NCBI GenBank assembly: GCA_020637365.1
Contig: JACJWE010000002.1
Location: forward strand, 372,001 to 436,000
Reading direction: 5' to 3'
DNA length: 64,000 bases
Origin: Acidimicrobiia bacterium
GTDB lineage: Bacteria; Actinomycetota; Acidimicrobiia; IMCC26256; JAGNEX01
In this document: one piece after another, positions 9,369 to 17,034 of the stretch
Position numbering within the stretch: the stretch's first letter is position 1
Layout of the letters: each line of letters begins with the position of its first letter
Translations under genes and position numbers: made by a program
Notes under the pieces: model-generated
The model's database searches: none
What the model was told of the DNA's origin: nothing
What the model saw: the letters and a program-made list of their open reading frames with translations, nothing else

Positions 9369-9764
9369 GTGTCGACCGTGGCTACCGTTCTTGTCGCAAG
9401 CGACGCCCCGTGGATTCAACAGGAAGCGCGTTCGGCCTTGGCCGCGCGCGATATGTCGGTCGAAATCGTCGACAACGGCGTGGGTATCGCCGATGCGGTG
9501 TCAAAGCACCATCCTGACGTGGTGATTCTCGACATGCAGATCTCCAACATGGGCGGATTTGCGGCCTCTCGTGAGCTGCGTCTTGAAGCCGGGGCAGGCC
9601 GCTTGCCAGCCACCAAGATCGTCCTGCTGCTCGACCGAGAAGCCGATCGTTTTCTGGCTGATCGGTCCGAGACCGATGCCGCCGTCTTGAAGCCGCTCAA
9701 CGCTGGCGCGTTGCGTCAAGTCGTACGGCGCCTCATTGCGGCACCGGCGAAGGCCGACGCCTAA
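9369..9764 (+). CDS. Orphan receiver-domain protein, 131 aa
   Basis: A single CheY-like receiver domain without an output domain. The phospho-acceptor candidate is Asp55 (VVILDMQ) and the conserved Lys is Lys108 (VLKPLNA). The N-terminal acidic pair is reduced to S-D (residues 11-12), and the usual Thr/Ser after beta-4 is not obvious (LLLDRE), so phosphorylation may be altered. GTG start 1 nt after the preceding stop; GGAG within the end of the ATPase gene serves as ribosome-binding site. No histidine kinase is nearby. Operon membership suggests a function tied to the ATPase pair. Confidence 0.8.
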   Translation: MSTVATVLVASDAPWIQQEARSALAARDMSVEIVDNGVGIADAVSKHHPDVVILDMQISNMGGFAASRELRLEAGAGRLPATKIVLLLDREADRFLADRSETDAAVLKPLNAGALRQVVRRLIAAPAKADA

Positions 9765-9814
9765 CCTCTTGCCTGGTTCGCTCCGTGGCGTGCGGGGCGG
9801 ACGAAATACCCGCC

Positions 9815-9820
9815 TAGAAT
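9815..9820 (+). promoter_or_regulatory. Candidate -10 box of tRNA-Pro
   Basis: TAGAAT ends 10 nt before the first base of the tRNA. This matches the arrangement of TATACT before tRNA-Thr elsewhere in the window. No convincing -35 is visible. Confidence 0.4.
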
Positions 9821-9830
9821 GGTCGGCCAT

Positions 9831-9908
9831 CGGGACGTAGCGCAGCTTGGTTAGCGCGCAGCGTTCGGGACGCTGAGGTCGCGGGTTCGAATCCCGCCGT
9901 CCCGACCA
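9831..9908 (+). tRNA. tRNA-Pro (anticodon CGG), CCA encoded
   Basis: The acceptor stem CGGGACG (9831-9837) pairs with CGTCCCG (9898-9904); discriminator A and CCA follow (9905-9908). The anticodon arm is CAGCG-TTCGGGA-CGCTG, giving anticodon CGG for codon CCG. The T-arm has GCGGG-TTCGAAT-CCCGC. All arms fold normally. Confidence 0.95.
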
Positions 9909-9915
9909 TCTAGAT

Positions 9916-9956
9916 AATGAACGGCCGTGCCCCCGCAAAGGGCACGGCCGTTCATT
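9916..9956. terminator. Strong hairpin terminator between tRNA-Pro and ectD
   Basis: A perfect 17-bp stem (9916-9932 with 9940-9956) around a 7-nt loop. It lies between the plus-strand tRNA and the 3' end of the minus-strand ectoine operon, so it can serve both directions. The T-tracts are short (CGTTT on the plus side). Confidence 0.75.
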
Positions 9957-10001
9957 CGTTTACCGAAACCGCTGGTCCGCCCTTAGAGGGCAGCACAGCA
10001 A

Positions 10002-10862
10002 CTAGCGCGAGGCGAGATATGTTGGGCGTGGTTCGGTTCCGCCGAACGGCTCGACCAGACGATTCGCGACGCTGTTGAACACGACGAACAGGTTGGTCCG
10101 GTCATACGGGGTCATGTTGTTGGGTGATCCGTGCATCAGATTGCAATCGAACATGCACACCGAACCAGGACGCATCTTGACCGCCACGATCTCGGACTCT
10201 TGGGCCATCGCGCTCAGGTGAGCATCCTCGGGAACGCCGTAGCTTTGGCGGCGCAGGGACTCTTCGAAATGCCGTTCTGGCGTTCGTCCCGCGCAGCTCG
10301 CGTAGCTTCGGTGCGAACCTGGAATCACCATCAACGGACCGTTGATGGCCGTGTTCTCGGTGAGTGCAAGAGAGCAGCTCAACGCCCGCATCGCTGGCAT
10401 ACCATCCTCGACATGCCAGGTCTCAAAATCTGAATGCCAGGGAAAGGCCTTACCCACAAACGCCCGTTTGCAGTTGATTCGACTCTGGTGCACATAGACC
10501 CCTGAACCCAAGATCTGGCGCGCAGCGGCAGCGAGAAGGCCGGTTCTCGTCAGCGGGCTGAACTTCGGGTCGGACTCGTGCACAGCAAAGAGCGAGCGCC
10601 GCTGCGAACTGTCCGGCTCGTTCACCGCGATCGCGCCCTCGGCAGCATCGATGAGCTCTTGGGCGTAGGCGTTGAGTCGCTCCGCCTCGTCGGATGTGAG
10701 CACGTCCTCGATGATCACGTAACCGGCGTCTGCGTAGTGAGCGAGCTGTTCGGCGGACAGCGGTCCTCCGTCGATCTCGGCGTTCCACACCACAGGGTCA
10801 TGCCGCTCGATGATCTCAGGAACGGCGCCGACACGCGACGGATAACGGTCGATGATGGTCAC
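10002..10862 (-). CDS. ectD: Ectoine 5-hydroxylase
   Basis: A non-haem Fe(II)/2-oxoglutarate dioxygenase that converts ectoine to 5-hydroxyectoine. The family signature FPWHSDFETWH followed by EDGMP is present; its His and Asp, with the later His of MHGSPNN, supply the 2-His-1-Asp iron site. The GTG at 10862 overlaps the ectC stop (GTGA, 10859-10862), giving 286 aa, close to the family's usual ~300; the frame runs on upstream but that part lies inside ectC. Last gene of the ectABCD run. Confidence 0.93.
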   Translation of the reverse strand: MTIIDRYPSRVGAVPEIIERHDPVVWNAEIDGGPLSAEQLAHYADAGYVIIEDVLTSDEAERLNAYAQELIDAAEGAIAVNEPDSSQRRSLFAVHESDPKFSPLTRTGLLAAAARQILGSGVYVHQSRINCKRAFVGKAFPWHSDFETWHVEDGMPAMRALSCSLALTENTAINGPLMVIPGSHRSYASCAGRTPERHFEESLRRQSYGVPEDAHLSAMAQESEIVAVKMRPGSVCMFDCNLMHGSPNNMTPYDRTNLFVVFNSVANRLVEPFGGTEPRPTYLASR

Positions 10863-11254
10863 GCTTCCTCCTCGGTCAGGAGGGGATATCCCCCATGTGC
10901 GTCGTGGGTTTCGGTTCCGACGCACGGCGGGTTGAAGACGCACACGCAACGGAACTCGTCGATGACGGTCAGCGTGTGATGGTCGTGTTCGTTGAGCGCG
11001 TAGACAACTCCGGGTTCGATCCTGTGCACTTGACCGGTTGCGTGGTCGGTCAGGTCCGCTGACCCTTCGATGCAGTAGACAGCTTCGAGATGGTTGACGT
11101 AACGCATCTCGGTCACGGTCCCGGCGCCCAGCACGGTGTCGTGCAGAGAAAAGCCCATACCGTCGGCAGCGAGCAGCAGCCTCCGCGACTTCCAGGTTGG
11201 GGCGTTCGTTTCCCGGTCGGTGCCCAGGATGGACTCAAGACTTCTGATGATCAT
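10859..11254 (-). CDS. ectC: L-ectoine synthase
   Basis: A 131-residue cupin that cyclises N-gamma-acetyl-diaminobutyrate to ectoine. The metal-site region HLEAVYCIEG, the Tyr and His of the VVYALNEHDHH stretch and the C-terminal FNPPCVG and GGYPLL blocks are all there, at the family's standard length. It starts 13 nt after ectB and overlaps ectD by 4 nt. Confidence 0.95.
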   Translation of the reverse strand: MIIRSLESILGTDRETNAPTWKSRRLLLAADGMGFSLHDTVLGAGTVTEMRYVNHLEAVYCIEGSADLTDHATGQVHRIEPGVVYALNEHDHHTLTVIDEFRCVCVFNPPCVGTETHDAHGGYPLLTEEEA

Positions 11255-11267
11255 CGGGCTTCGCCCC

Positions 11268-12551
11268 TCATTTCGCTATGACATCGTCAACCGCAGAACG
11301 GAGGATGCCGAGACCCTTGGCCAGCAGCGCCTCATCGATATTGACCGGGGCGAGGATCTTGATCACTTCGCCGCGTGGCCCCGCCGTTTCGACGAGGAGC
11401 CCTCGCTCGAAAGCCAAAGCGCACACCGCGTCGGCCAACGAGGGATCCGCGCAGACGATGCCCTGGATCATCCCTCGACCACGCACCTCGGTGAAGTGGT
11501 CGGGATAGGCGTCGCGCATCCGTTCGAGCTCGATGTTTACCAACAAAGCGCGATCGGCAACCCCGGATGACAGCGCGCCATCGGTCCACCATTCCCGCAG
11601 CGCAGCCGCCGCGGTGACAAATGCGAGGTTGTGGCCGCGAAACGTCCCGTTGTGCTCACCCGGAGCGAAGACATCCCAGCGGGGATCGAGCAGGACGATC
11701 GAGAACGGAACTCCGTACGCAGAAAGCGACTTGGACAGACAGATCAGATCGGGTTGGTACGGCAGATCCATATCTTCGAAGGAGAAGAAGGTGCCTGTCC
11801 GTCCACAACCGACCTGGATATCGTCGACGATCAGCAGAACACCAGCTTCACGGCACATCGCAGACAGGCGACGCATCCACTCCGGCGAAGCCACGTTGAC
11901 CCCACCTTCGGCCTGCACGGTTTCGACGATGACCGCTGCGGGGAGTTCAAGTCCTGACCCTTGATCGGCCAGCATCGCCTCCAACTGGTCCAGCGTGTCG
12001 ACACCCTCACCGAAGAAGGTCTCAAACGGCAACGCAACCGTGTCGCTTAACGCCACCCCCGCACCGCCGCGCTTGTACTGGTTGCCCGTCACTGCTAGAG
12101 CGCCGAGGGTCATGCCGTGGAACCCATTGGTGAAATACGCGACACTTTGCCGTCCGGTGACCTTGCGGGCGATTTTTAGGGCCGCTTCGACGGCGTTCGT
12201 ACCGGTCGGCCCGGGGAACATCACCTTGTAGTCAAGGCCCCGCGGCTCGAGGATGAGCGATGACAAGGTTTCGAGAAAGTCACGTTTGGCCACCGTCATC
12301 ATGTCGAGCGAGTGGGTGACGTACCCGGCGGAGATGTGGTCGATCAGCGCTTGGCGGATCTCCGGCGGATTATGGCCGTAGTTGAGAGCGCCAGCGCCGG
12401 CAAAGAAGTCGATGAAGTCACGGCCATCTTCATCGGTGAGGACCGCGCCCTGGCCGGTCTTAAAGACGGTCGGCCAGCCGCGGCAATACGAGCGGACCTC
12501 GGACTCTAAACGATCGAAAGTGTCCGTTGGTGTGGGTGCATACAGAACCAT
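11268..12551 (-). CDS. ectB: Diaminobutyrate-2-oxoglutarate aminotransferase
   Basis: A PLP-dependent class III aminotransferase (427 aa) that makes L-2,4-diaminobutyrate from aspartate semialdehyde and glutamate, the first step of ectoine synthesis. The N-terminal motif RSYCRGWP is characteristic of EctB, the PLP lysine is near residue 274 (CLSKSLSAYG), and IVDDIQ carries the ring-nitrogen Asp. ATG at 12551 is chosen for its AGGAG about 8 nt upstream; an upstream in-frame start has no such site. Confidence 0.95.
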   Translation of the reverse strand: MVLYAPTPTDTFDRLESEVRSYCRGWPTVFKTGQGAVLTDEDGRDFIDFFAGAGALNYGHNPPEIRQALIDHISAGYVTHSLDMMTVAKRDFLETLSSLILEPRGLDYKVMFPGPTGTNAVEAALKIARKVTGRQSVAYFTNGFHGMTLGALAVTGNQYKRGGAGVALSDTVALPFETFFGEGVDTLDQLEAMLADQGSGLELPAAVIVETVQAEGGVNVASPEWMRRLSAMCREAGVLLIVDDIQVGCGRTGTFFSFEDMDLPYQPDLICLSKSLSAYGVPFSIVLLDPRWDVFAPGEHNGTFRGHNLAFVTAAAALREWWTDGALSSGVADRALLVNIELERMRDAYPDHFTEVRGRGMIQGIVCADPSLADAVCALAFERGLLVETAGPRGEVIKILAPVNIDEALLAKGLGILRSAVDDVIAK

Positions 12552-12641
12552 GGATATATCTCCTGGTAGTTGTGAAGCCGCCGAACGACGCGACACACCC
12601 GCCGCGGAACGCGACAAAGCGGCGCCGTCGTGGCGCTGGTG

Positions 12642-13067
12642 TTAGAAGGGGCCGATACGGAAACGGAATTCGGGCTGATGGCCCGATCCGAAAAGATCGG
12701 CTCCGTAACATTCCTGGCGTTCGAGTTGGGCATCCCAACGCGACGCAAAGGATTCGAAGAGACGCGTCGAAGCGTCATTGTCTGGCGTGACCGTTGCTTC
12801 GAGGAAGCGAACCCGGGGAGTTGTCGCGCGGCGTACCAGGTGATCGAGCATCTCTGACGCGATCCCTTGGCCGGCGAAAGCATCGCCGGTCGCGATCTGA
12901 AAGACGAAGAGCGTCTCTGGATCCTCGGGTGCCCGAAAACCGGTCGCGAAGCCGATGACTTCACCGTTGGCTTCGGCAACCACGCTGGTCTCGGCGAAGT
13001 AGTCGCCGAACATCACGTAGGAATACTCAGAATTGAGGTCGAGGTGATCGGCCGCTAGCCGGTGCAT
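12642..13067 (-). CDS. ectA: L-2,4-diaminobutyrate N-gamma-acetyltransferase
   Basis: A GNAT-fold acetyltransferase. LDLNSEYSY and FAETSVVAE match EctA, and the acetyl-CoA loop is GQGIAS. From ATG 13067 the protein has 141 residues, which trims the first strand: about 15 family-like residues (RLDVLRKPTPADGRA) continue upstream in frame. No ATG, GTG or TTG occurs in frame between the ATG and the upstream stop near 13143, so the true start is unclear: a rare codon, an indel, or the downstream ATG. First gene of the ectABCD run. Confidence 0.88.
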   Translation of the reverse strand: MHRLAADHLDLNSEYSYVMFGDYFAETSVVAEANGEVIGFATGFRAPEDPETLFVFQIATGDAFAGQGIASEMLDHLVRRATTPRVRFLEATVTPDNDASTRLFESFASRWDAQLERQECYGADLFGSGHQPEFRFRIGPF

Positions 13068-13304
13068 CGCCCGGCCATCGGCCGGAGTGGGTTTGCGGAG
13101 AACATCAAGACGTCGGTTGGTCCCGATCGAAGAGATAGGGAATCACCACCCGTGGGATGGACGACAGGTACGCGTCAACAAGGGTAAACAGACCGGCGTT
13201 ACCGAATACCAACCGTAAACGAAGCTTTGACCCGCCGGCGACCAAGCCGACGGTTGGCAAGCGCGCCGAAACCGACACAGACCTCAAGCGTCCGCAGATC
13301 GGCG

Positions 13305-14327
13305 CTAGGAACGCTGGGCCAGTGCTACTTCGAGCATCTGAACGGCGTTGAGCGCCGCACCTTTGCGCAGGTTGTCACCGGTAACCCACAGGTCGAGCGC
13401 GCCGGGCCTGGAGACATCCTCCCGGACCCGTCCGACGAGGACCGGATCGATTCCGGCAGCTTCGAGCGGAGTCGGCGCGCCGTCTGCGTCCAACACGAGT
13501 CCCGGAGCATCGGCGAGCAAGGACACCGCTTCCGCTTTGGACATCGGGCGCTCAAACTCGACGTTGGCGGTCATGGCGTGGCCCACAAACACCGGTACGC
13601 GCACACACGTCGCCGATACCTGGATGTCTGGGTCGTGGAGGATCTTGCGGGTCTCCCGAACAAGCTTCCACTCTTCTGAGGTGTAGCCAGCGTCTTTCAC
13701 CGATCCGGCAAGCGGAATTGCGTTACCGGCAATTTGGATAGGCCAGACCTTGCCCTGGGGGATCTCGCCACTTCCCGACGACGTCATCCAATCGAGGTCA
13801 TCTGCGTTGGCTTGCCACTGGTCGCGCAATTCGTGCAGGCCCGCCTGACCCGCACCCGAAACCGACTGATACGTCGAGACGATCAAGCGCTTGATGGGGT
13901 TGACTGCGTGGAGCGGCCCCAGCGCGACCATCAGCACCATGGTCGTGCAGTTTGGGCAGCTCGCGATGCCTTTAGGGAGGTCCGCAAGGTCCTCTGGGTT
14001 AACCTCTGCGACGACCAAAGGCACGTCGGGATCCATGCGGAACGCCGCTGAGTTATCGATCACCACACAGCCCGCTGCGGCTGCCTGTGGCGCCCATTCG
14101 AGTGAGATCGGGTCATCCACGTCGACCACGACCGCATCCAGCCCGTCGAAACAGCCCGGTTCGAGCACGCGGCAGGTGACCTCACCACCGTTGAAGGGCA
14201 CGGTGCGCCCAGCGGACCGCTGTGAGGCAAAGCCCCGCAGTTCGGTCACAGGCGTTTGGCGCTGTTCAAGAATGCGCAGAATGTCGGTGCCGACCAATCC
14301 GGTCACACCCATCACACCAATGTTCAT
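13305..14327 (-). CDS. asd: Aspartate-semialdehyde dehydrogenase
   Basis: Reduces aspartyl phosphate to L-aspartate 4-semialdehyde with NADPH, the branch point for lysine, threonine, methionine and, here, ectoine. Rossmann motif GVTGLVG at the N-terminus, catalytic Cys near residue 127 (SCPNCTTM), and the later His in VGHAMTANVEF. The ATG at 14327 has GGAG about 9 nt upstream and gives 340 aa, the family norm. It follows lysC by 38 nt and precedes the ectoine genes by ~160 nt. Confidence 0.95.
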   Translation of the reverse strand: MNIGVMGVTGLVGTDILRILEQRQTPVTELRGFASQRSAGRTVPFNGGEVTCRVLEPGCFDGLDAVVVDVDDPISLEWAPQAAAAGCVVIDNSAAFRMDPDVPLVVAEVNPEDLADLPKGIASCPNCTTMVLMVALGPLHAVNPIKRLIVSTYQSVSGAGQAGLHELRDQWQANADDLDWMTSSGSGEIPQGKVWPIQIAGNAIPLAGSVKDAGYTSEEWKLVRETRKILHDPDIQVSATCVRVPVFVGHAMTANVEFERPMSKAEAVSLLADAPGLVLDADGAPTPLEAAGIDPVLVGRVREDVSRPGALDLWVTGDNLRKGAALNAVQMLEVALAQRS

Positions 14328-14365
14328 CTGATTTACTCCGCTAGGTTCAGCCGCTTCGGGCGGTA

Positions 14366-15586
14366 CTAGGCGTCGAGTCCGAAGGCGGTGTGCAATGAGC
14401 GCACGGCCCGCTCGACATCGTCTCGGCGGACAACACACGACGTGCGAATCGTCGACGTTGAAATCATGTCGATGTTCAGGCCGTTATCTGCCAACGTCTC
14501 GAACATGGTGGCAGCAACACCGGGATGAGACTTCATCCCCGCTCCGATGATGGAGACACGAGCGATATCGCTGTCGACAGTGACGCCGTCCGCACCGATA
14601 GTCCCCAACTGGTCGACGACGACCGCCTCGGCCTTTGCGGCCTCATCGGATGGGACAGTAAAGGAGATGTCGGTCAGCGATGAATGCGAGACGTTCTGAA
14701 CGATCATGTCGACGTTGACACCAGCCGATGCGAGCGACCGAAAGACGAGTGCGGCGATGCCCGGCCGGTCCGGGACATCGGTAATCGTCAGCTTCGCTTC
14801 GGAAGCGTCGTGAGTTACCCCGGTGACGACAGCTTCTTCCATATTTCTATCTTCTCCTAGATCGCGAACCCACGTACCGGGCTCCCAGGTAAAGCTCGAA
14901 CGGACATGCAACGGCACGTTGTAGCGCCTGGCGAACTCGACGGAACGCAGGGCGAGGACTCGGCCGCCCGTCGCTGCCATTTCGAGCATTTCGTCAAAGG
15001 AAACTTCGGTCAGGCGCCGAGCTCGGGGACAGATCCGAGGATCTGCTGAGTACACCCCCGACACGTCGGTGTAGATCTCACAGACGTCGGCTCTGAGCGC
15101 GGCAGCGAGCGCGACCGCTGTGGTATCGCTTCCGCCACGACCTAGCGTCGTGATGTCACGACCGGTCGATACTCCCTGAAAGCCAGCGACGATGCAGACC
15201 TGGCCCTCGTCGAGCGCCTCTTGAAGACGGTCGGCTTTAATTTCGAGAATCTTTGCCTTGCCGTGGGCGGAGTCGGTCACGATGCCAGCCTGCGAGCCGG
15301 TGAAACTGACCGCGGGGATGCCTCGTTCGATGATCGCCATCGACAACAGCGCCATCGAGATGCGTTCGCCCGCCGTCAGCAACATGTCCATCTCACGCCC
15401 ACCTGGGTTGGACGCGACTTCGTTGGCGAGCCGGATGAGGTCATCGGTGGACTTACCCATGGCCGAGACGGCAACGACCACCCCATGACCTTGCTTCCGG
15501 GTGCGTGCGATGTGGTCGGCAACCGCTGCGATCCGCTCAGGATCAGCGACAGAGGTTCCCCCGAATTTTTGGACTATAAGCGACAT
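14366..15586 (-). CDS. lysC: Aspartate kinase
   Basis: A 406-residue aspartokinase that phosphorylates L-aspartate. It has the N-terminal KFGGTS motif, an amino-acid kinase domain (about 1-245) and two C-terminal ACT domains (about 265-400) that normally confer lysine/threonine feedback control. No internal beta-subunit start is obvious. It diverges from the cyclophilin gene; TAGCGT sits 9 nt before the ATG, so the message may be nearly leaderless. Position next to asd and ectABCD suggests that it helps feed ectoine synthesis. Confidence 0.95.
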   Translation of the reverse strand: MSLIVQKFGGTSVADPERIAAVADHIARTRKQGHGVVVAVSAMGKSTDDLIRLANEVASNPGGREMDMLLTAGERISMALLSMAIIERGIPAVSFTGSQAGIVTDSAHGKAKILEIKADRLQEALDEGQVCIVAGFQGVSTGRDITTLGRGGSDTTAVALAAALRADVCEIYTDVSGVYSADPRICPRARRLTEVSFDEMLEMAATGGRVLALRSVEFARRYNVPLHVRSSFTWEPGTWVRDLGEDRNMEEAVVTGVTHDASEAKLTITDVPDRPGIAALVFRSLASAGVNVDMIVQNVSHSSLTDISFTVPSDEAAKAEAVVVDQLGTIGADGVTVDSDIARVSIIGAGMKSHPGVAATMFETLADNGLNIDMISTSTIRTSCVVRRDDVERAVRSLHTAFGLDA

Positions 15587-15693
15587 ACTCGGCCGACGCT
15601 ATCAGCGTCACCGCGGGCATTTCAGTGTGGGGCGTTCCACATTGGCAGATCTGAGCCCCCAACAACCGGCAGAAACACACGTGCGCTACTGGC

Positions 15694-15710
15694 TACACTC
15701 CTCCCCCATG
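15694..15710 (+). promoter_or_regulatory. Candidate leaderless -10 before the cyclophilin gene
   Basis: TACACT (15694-15699) ends 8 nt before the ATG at 15708. The intervening CCTCCCCC cannot act as a ribosome-binding site. No clear -35 is seen. Confidence 0.4.
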
Positions 15711-16778
15711 TCGACACCTGAGAAAAGAGCCCGCCAGAAAGCCAATAAGGCACTCGCCCGGGCCGAACGTGAACAAGCGGTACAGCAGCAAAGCCGGAAT
15801 GATCGGATGCGCACCAGCATCATCATCGGCGTGGTCGTTGCCGTACTCGTCGGGGCCTTCATCTTTTTCACTCGAGACGATGGCGACGGAGATGACGCCG
15901 CTTCGGCGACCACCACGACAGTTGTCGGGGACGAGACCTCGGGTCGTCCCACGGTGCAAGCACCGGCGGCCGACGTGCTCGACCCCGCTTCTTTTGCGGA
16001 CTTCACCGAAGCAACCGCGGGACCGCCGTTTGTCGCCGACACTGCAGACGCGGCTGCAGTTGACGCGGTGACCTGTTCAGAGGATGCACCCGACGTCTCG
16101 GCGGGCGGCACCATCACACCCGAGATCGTCGTCGAACCGGGTGTTCAATATCAAGCAACCATCGCGACGAACTGCGGCGAGATCGTGATGGGACTCGACC
16201 CTTCGCAGGGCGCTCCAGTCGCGGTCAACAACTTCGTCACCCTCGCTCAACAAGGTTTCTATGACGGACTCACCTGGCATCGAGTCGTAAAGGACTTCGT
16301 CATCCAAGGAGGCGATCCTGCTGGGAACGGAACCGGTGGACCGGGCTATAGCCTCCCCGACGAAGAAACCGAGCTGCCGTACAAGGTCGGCGATGTCGCA
16401 ATGGCCTATGGCTCAGCGGTTTCTGGTTCACAGTTCTTCGTGGTCACGGGGTCAAACACCTCGGCTCTCGACCAGGCCGGAAAGTATCCCCGCATCGGTG
16501 TGGTGACCAGCGGCATGGACGTGGCCAAGAAGATCGAATCGTTCGCGATCGAGGAGGCGCCCTCGGACGGTCCCCCGACCCAGCCCGCTTACATCTACAG
16601 CATCACCATTCAGACCGTCGGCGACGAGGCCGACGAGGCCGCCAACTCAGCGACGACGATGGCCGATGCAACCACAACCACCGGAGCCGCCTCGTCGACG
16701 ACGGTGGCTGGTGCGACGTCGAGCACCGGGACGGCTCAGACCACGGTCCCGTCTGCCACCACCACGACCGTTGGCTGA
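15708..16778 (+). CDS. Membrane-anchored cyclophilin-type peptidyl-prolyl isomerase
   Basis: 356 aa. A basic N-terminus, one membrane helix (about residues 37-56, SIIIGVVVAVLVGAFIFF), an acidic/Thr-rich spacer, then a cyclophilin domain (about 145-310) with the FYDGLTWHRVVKDFVIQGGDP and GSQFF blocks, and a Thr/Ser/Ala-rich tail. The catalytic-type Arg is in WHRV. It should act outside the membrane on extracytoplasmic or secreted proteins (inference from topology). The ATG at 15708 is favoured because it gives the basic region plus anchor at the N-terminus. Confidence 0.9.
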   Translation: MSTPEKRARQKANKALARAEREQAVQQQSRNDRMRTSIIIGVVVAVLVGAFIFFTRDDGDGDDAASATTTTVVGDETSGRPTVQAPAADVLDPASFADFTEATAGPPFVADTADAAAVDAVTCSEDAPDVSAGGTITPEIVVEPGVQYQATIATNCGEIVMGLDPSQGAPVAVNNFVTLAQQGFYDGLTWHRVVKDFVIQGGDPAGNGTGGPGYSLPDEETELPYKVGDVAMAYGSAVSGSQFFVVTGSNTSALDQAGKYPRIGVVTSGMDVAKKIESFAIEEAPSDGPPTQPAYIYSITIQTVGDEADEAANSATTMADATTTTGAASSTTVAGATSSTGTAQTTVPSATTTTVG

Positions 16779-16841
16779 ACCGACAGCTGTACTCATATCC
16801 CAGCTGACAACGCCAGCAGCTCGGCAAGCGGTCGGAAGATG

Positions 16842-16873
16842 ATGAGACGGCTGGCAACGGCTGGCCGTCTCAT
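16842..16873 (+). terminator. Candidate hairpin after the cyclophilin gene
   Basis: A perfect 10-bp stem (16842-16851 with 16864-16873) and a 12-nt loop, 64 nt after the stop. No T-run follows, so it may be a weak terminator or a 3' stabilising structure. Confidence 0.35.
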
Positions 16874-17034
16874 ATGAAACCCGCGACCTGCTCGCTGTGG
16901 CGCGGATCTCCTCGCGTGCTCCACACGCCGTCCTACCCGACACAAAAATCCGTGTCCCCCCACATGGGTGGCGAGCTGTCGACTAGACCGGCGTGGAGCA
17001 GCCACCTGGGGACCAGCATGAAACAGATGTGTCG

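Noticed and set aside
13105..13287. Small minus-strand open frame just upstream of ectA
   Set aside because: It ends out of frame with ectA and has no family resemblance; joining it to ectA would need an extra assumption.
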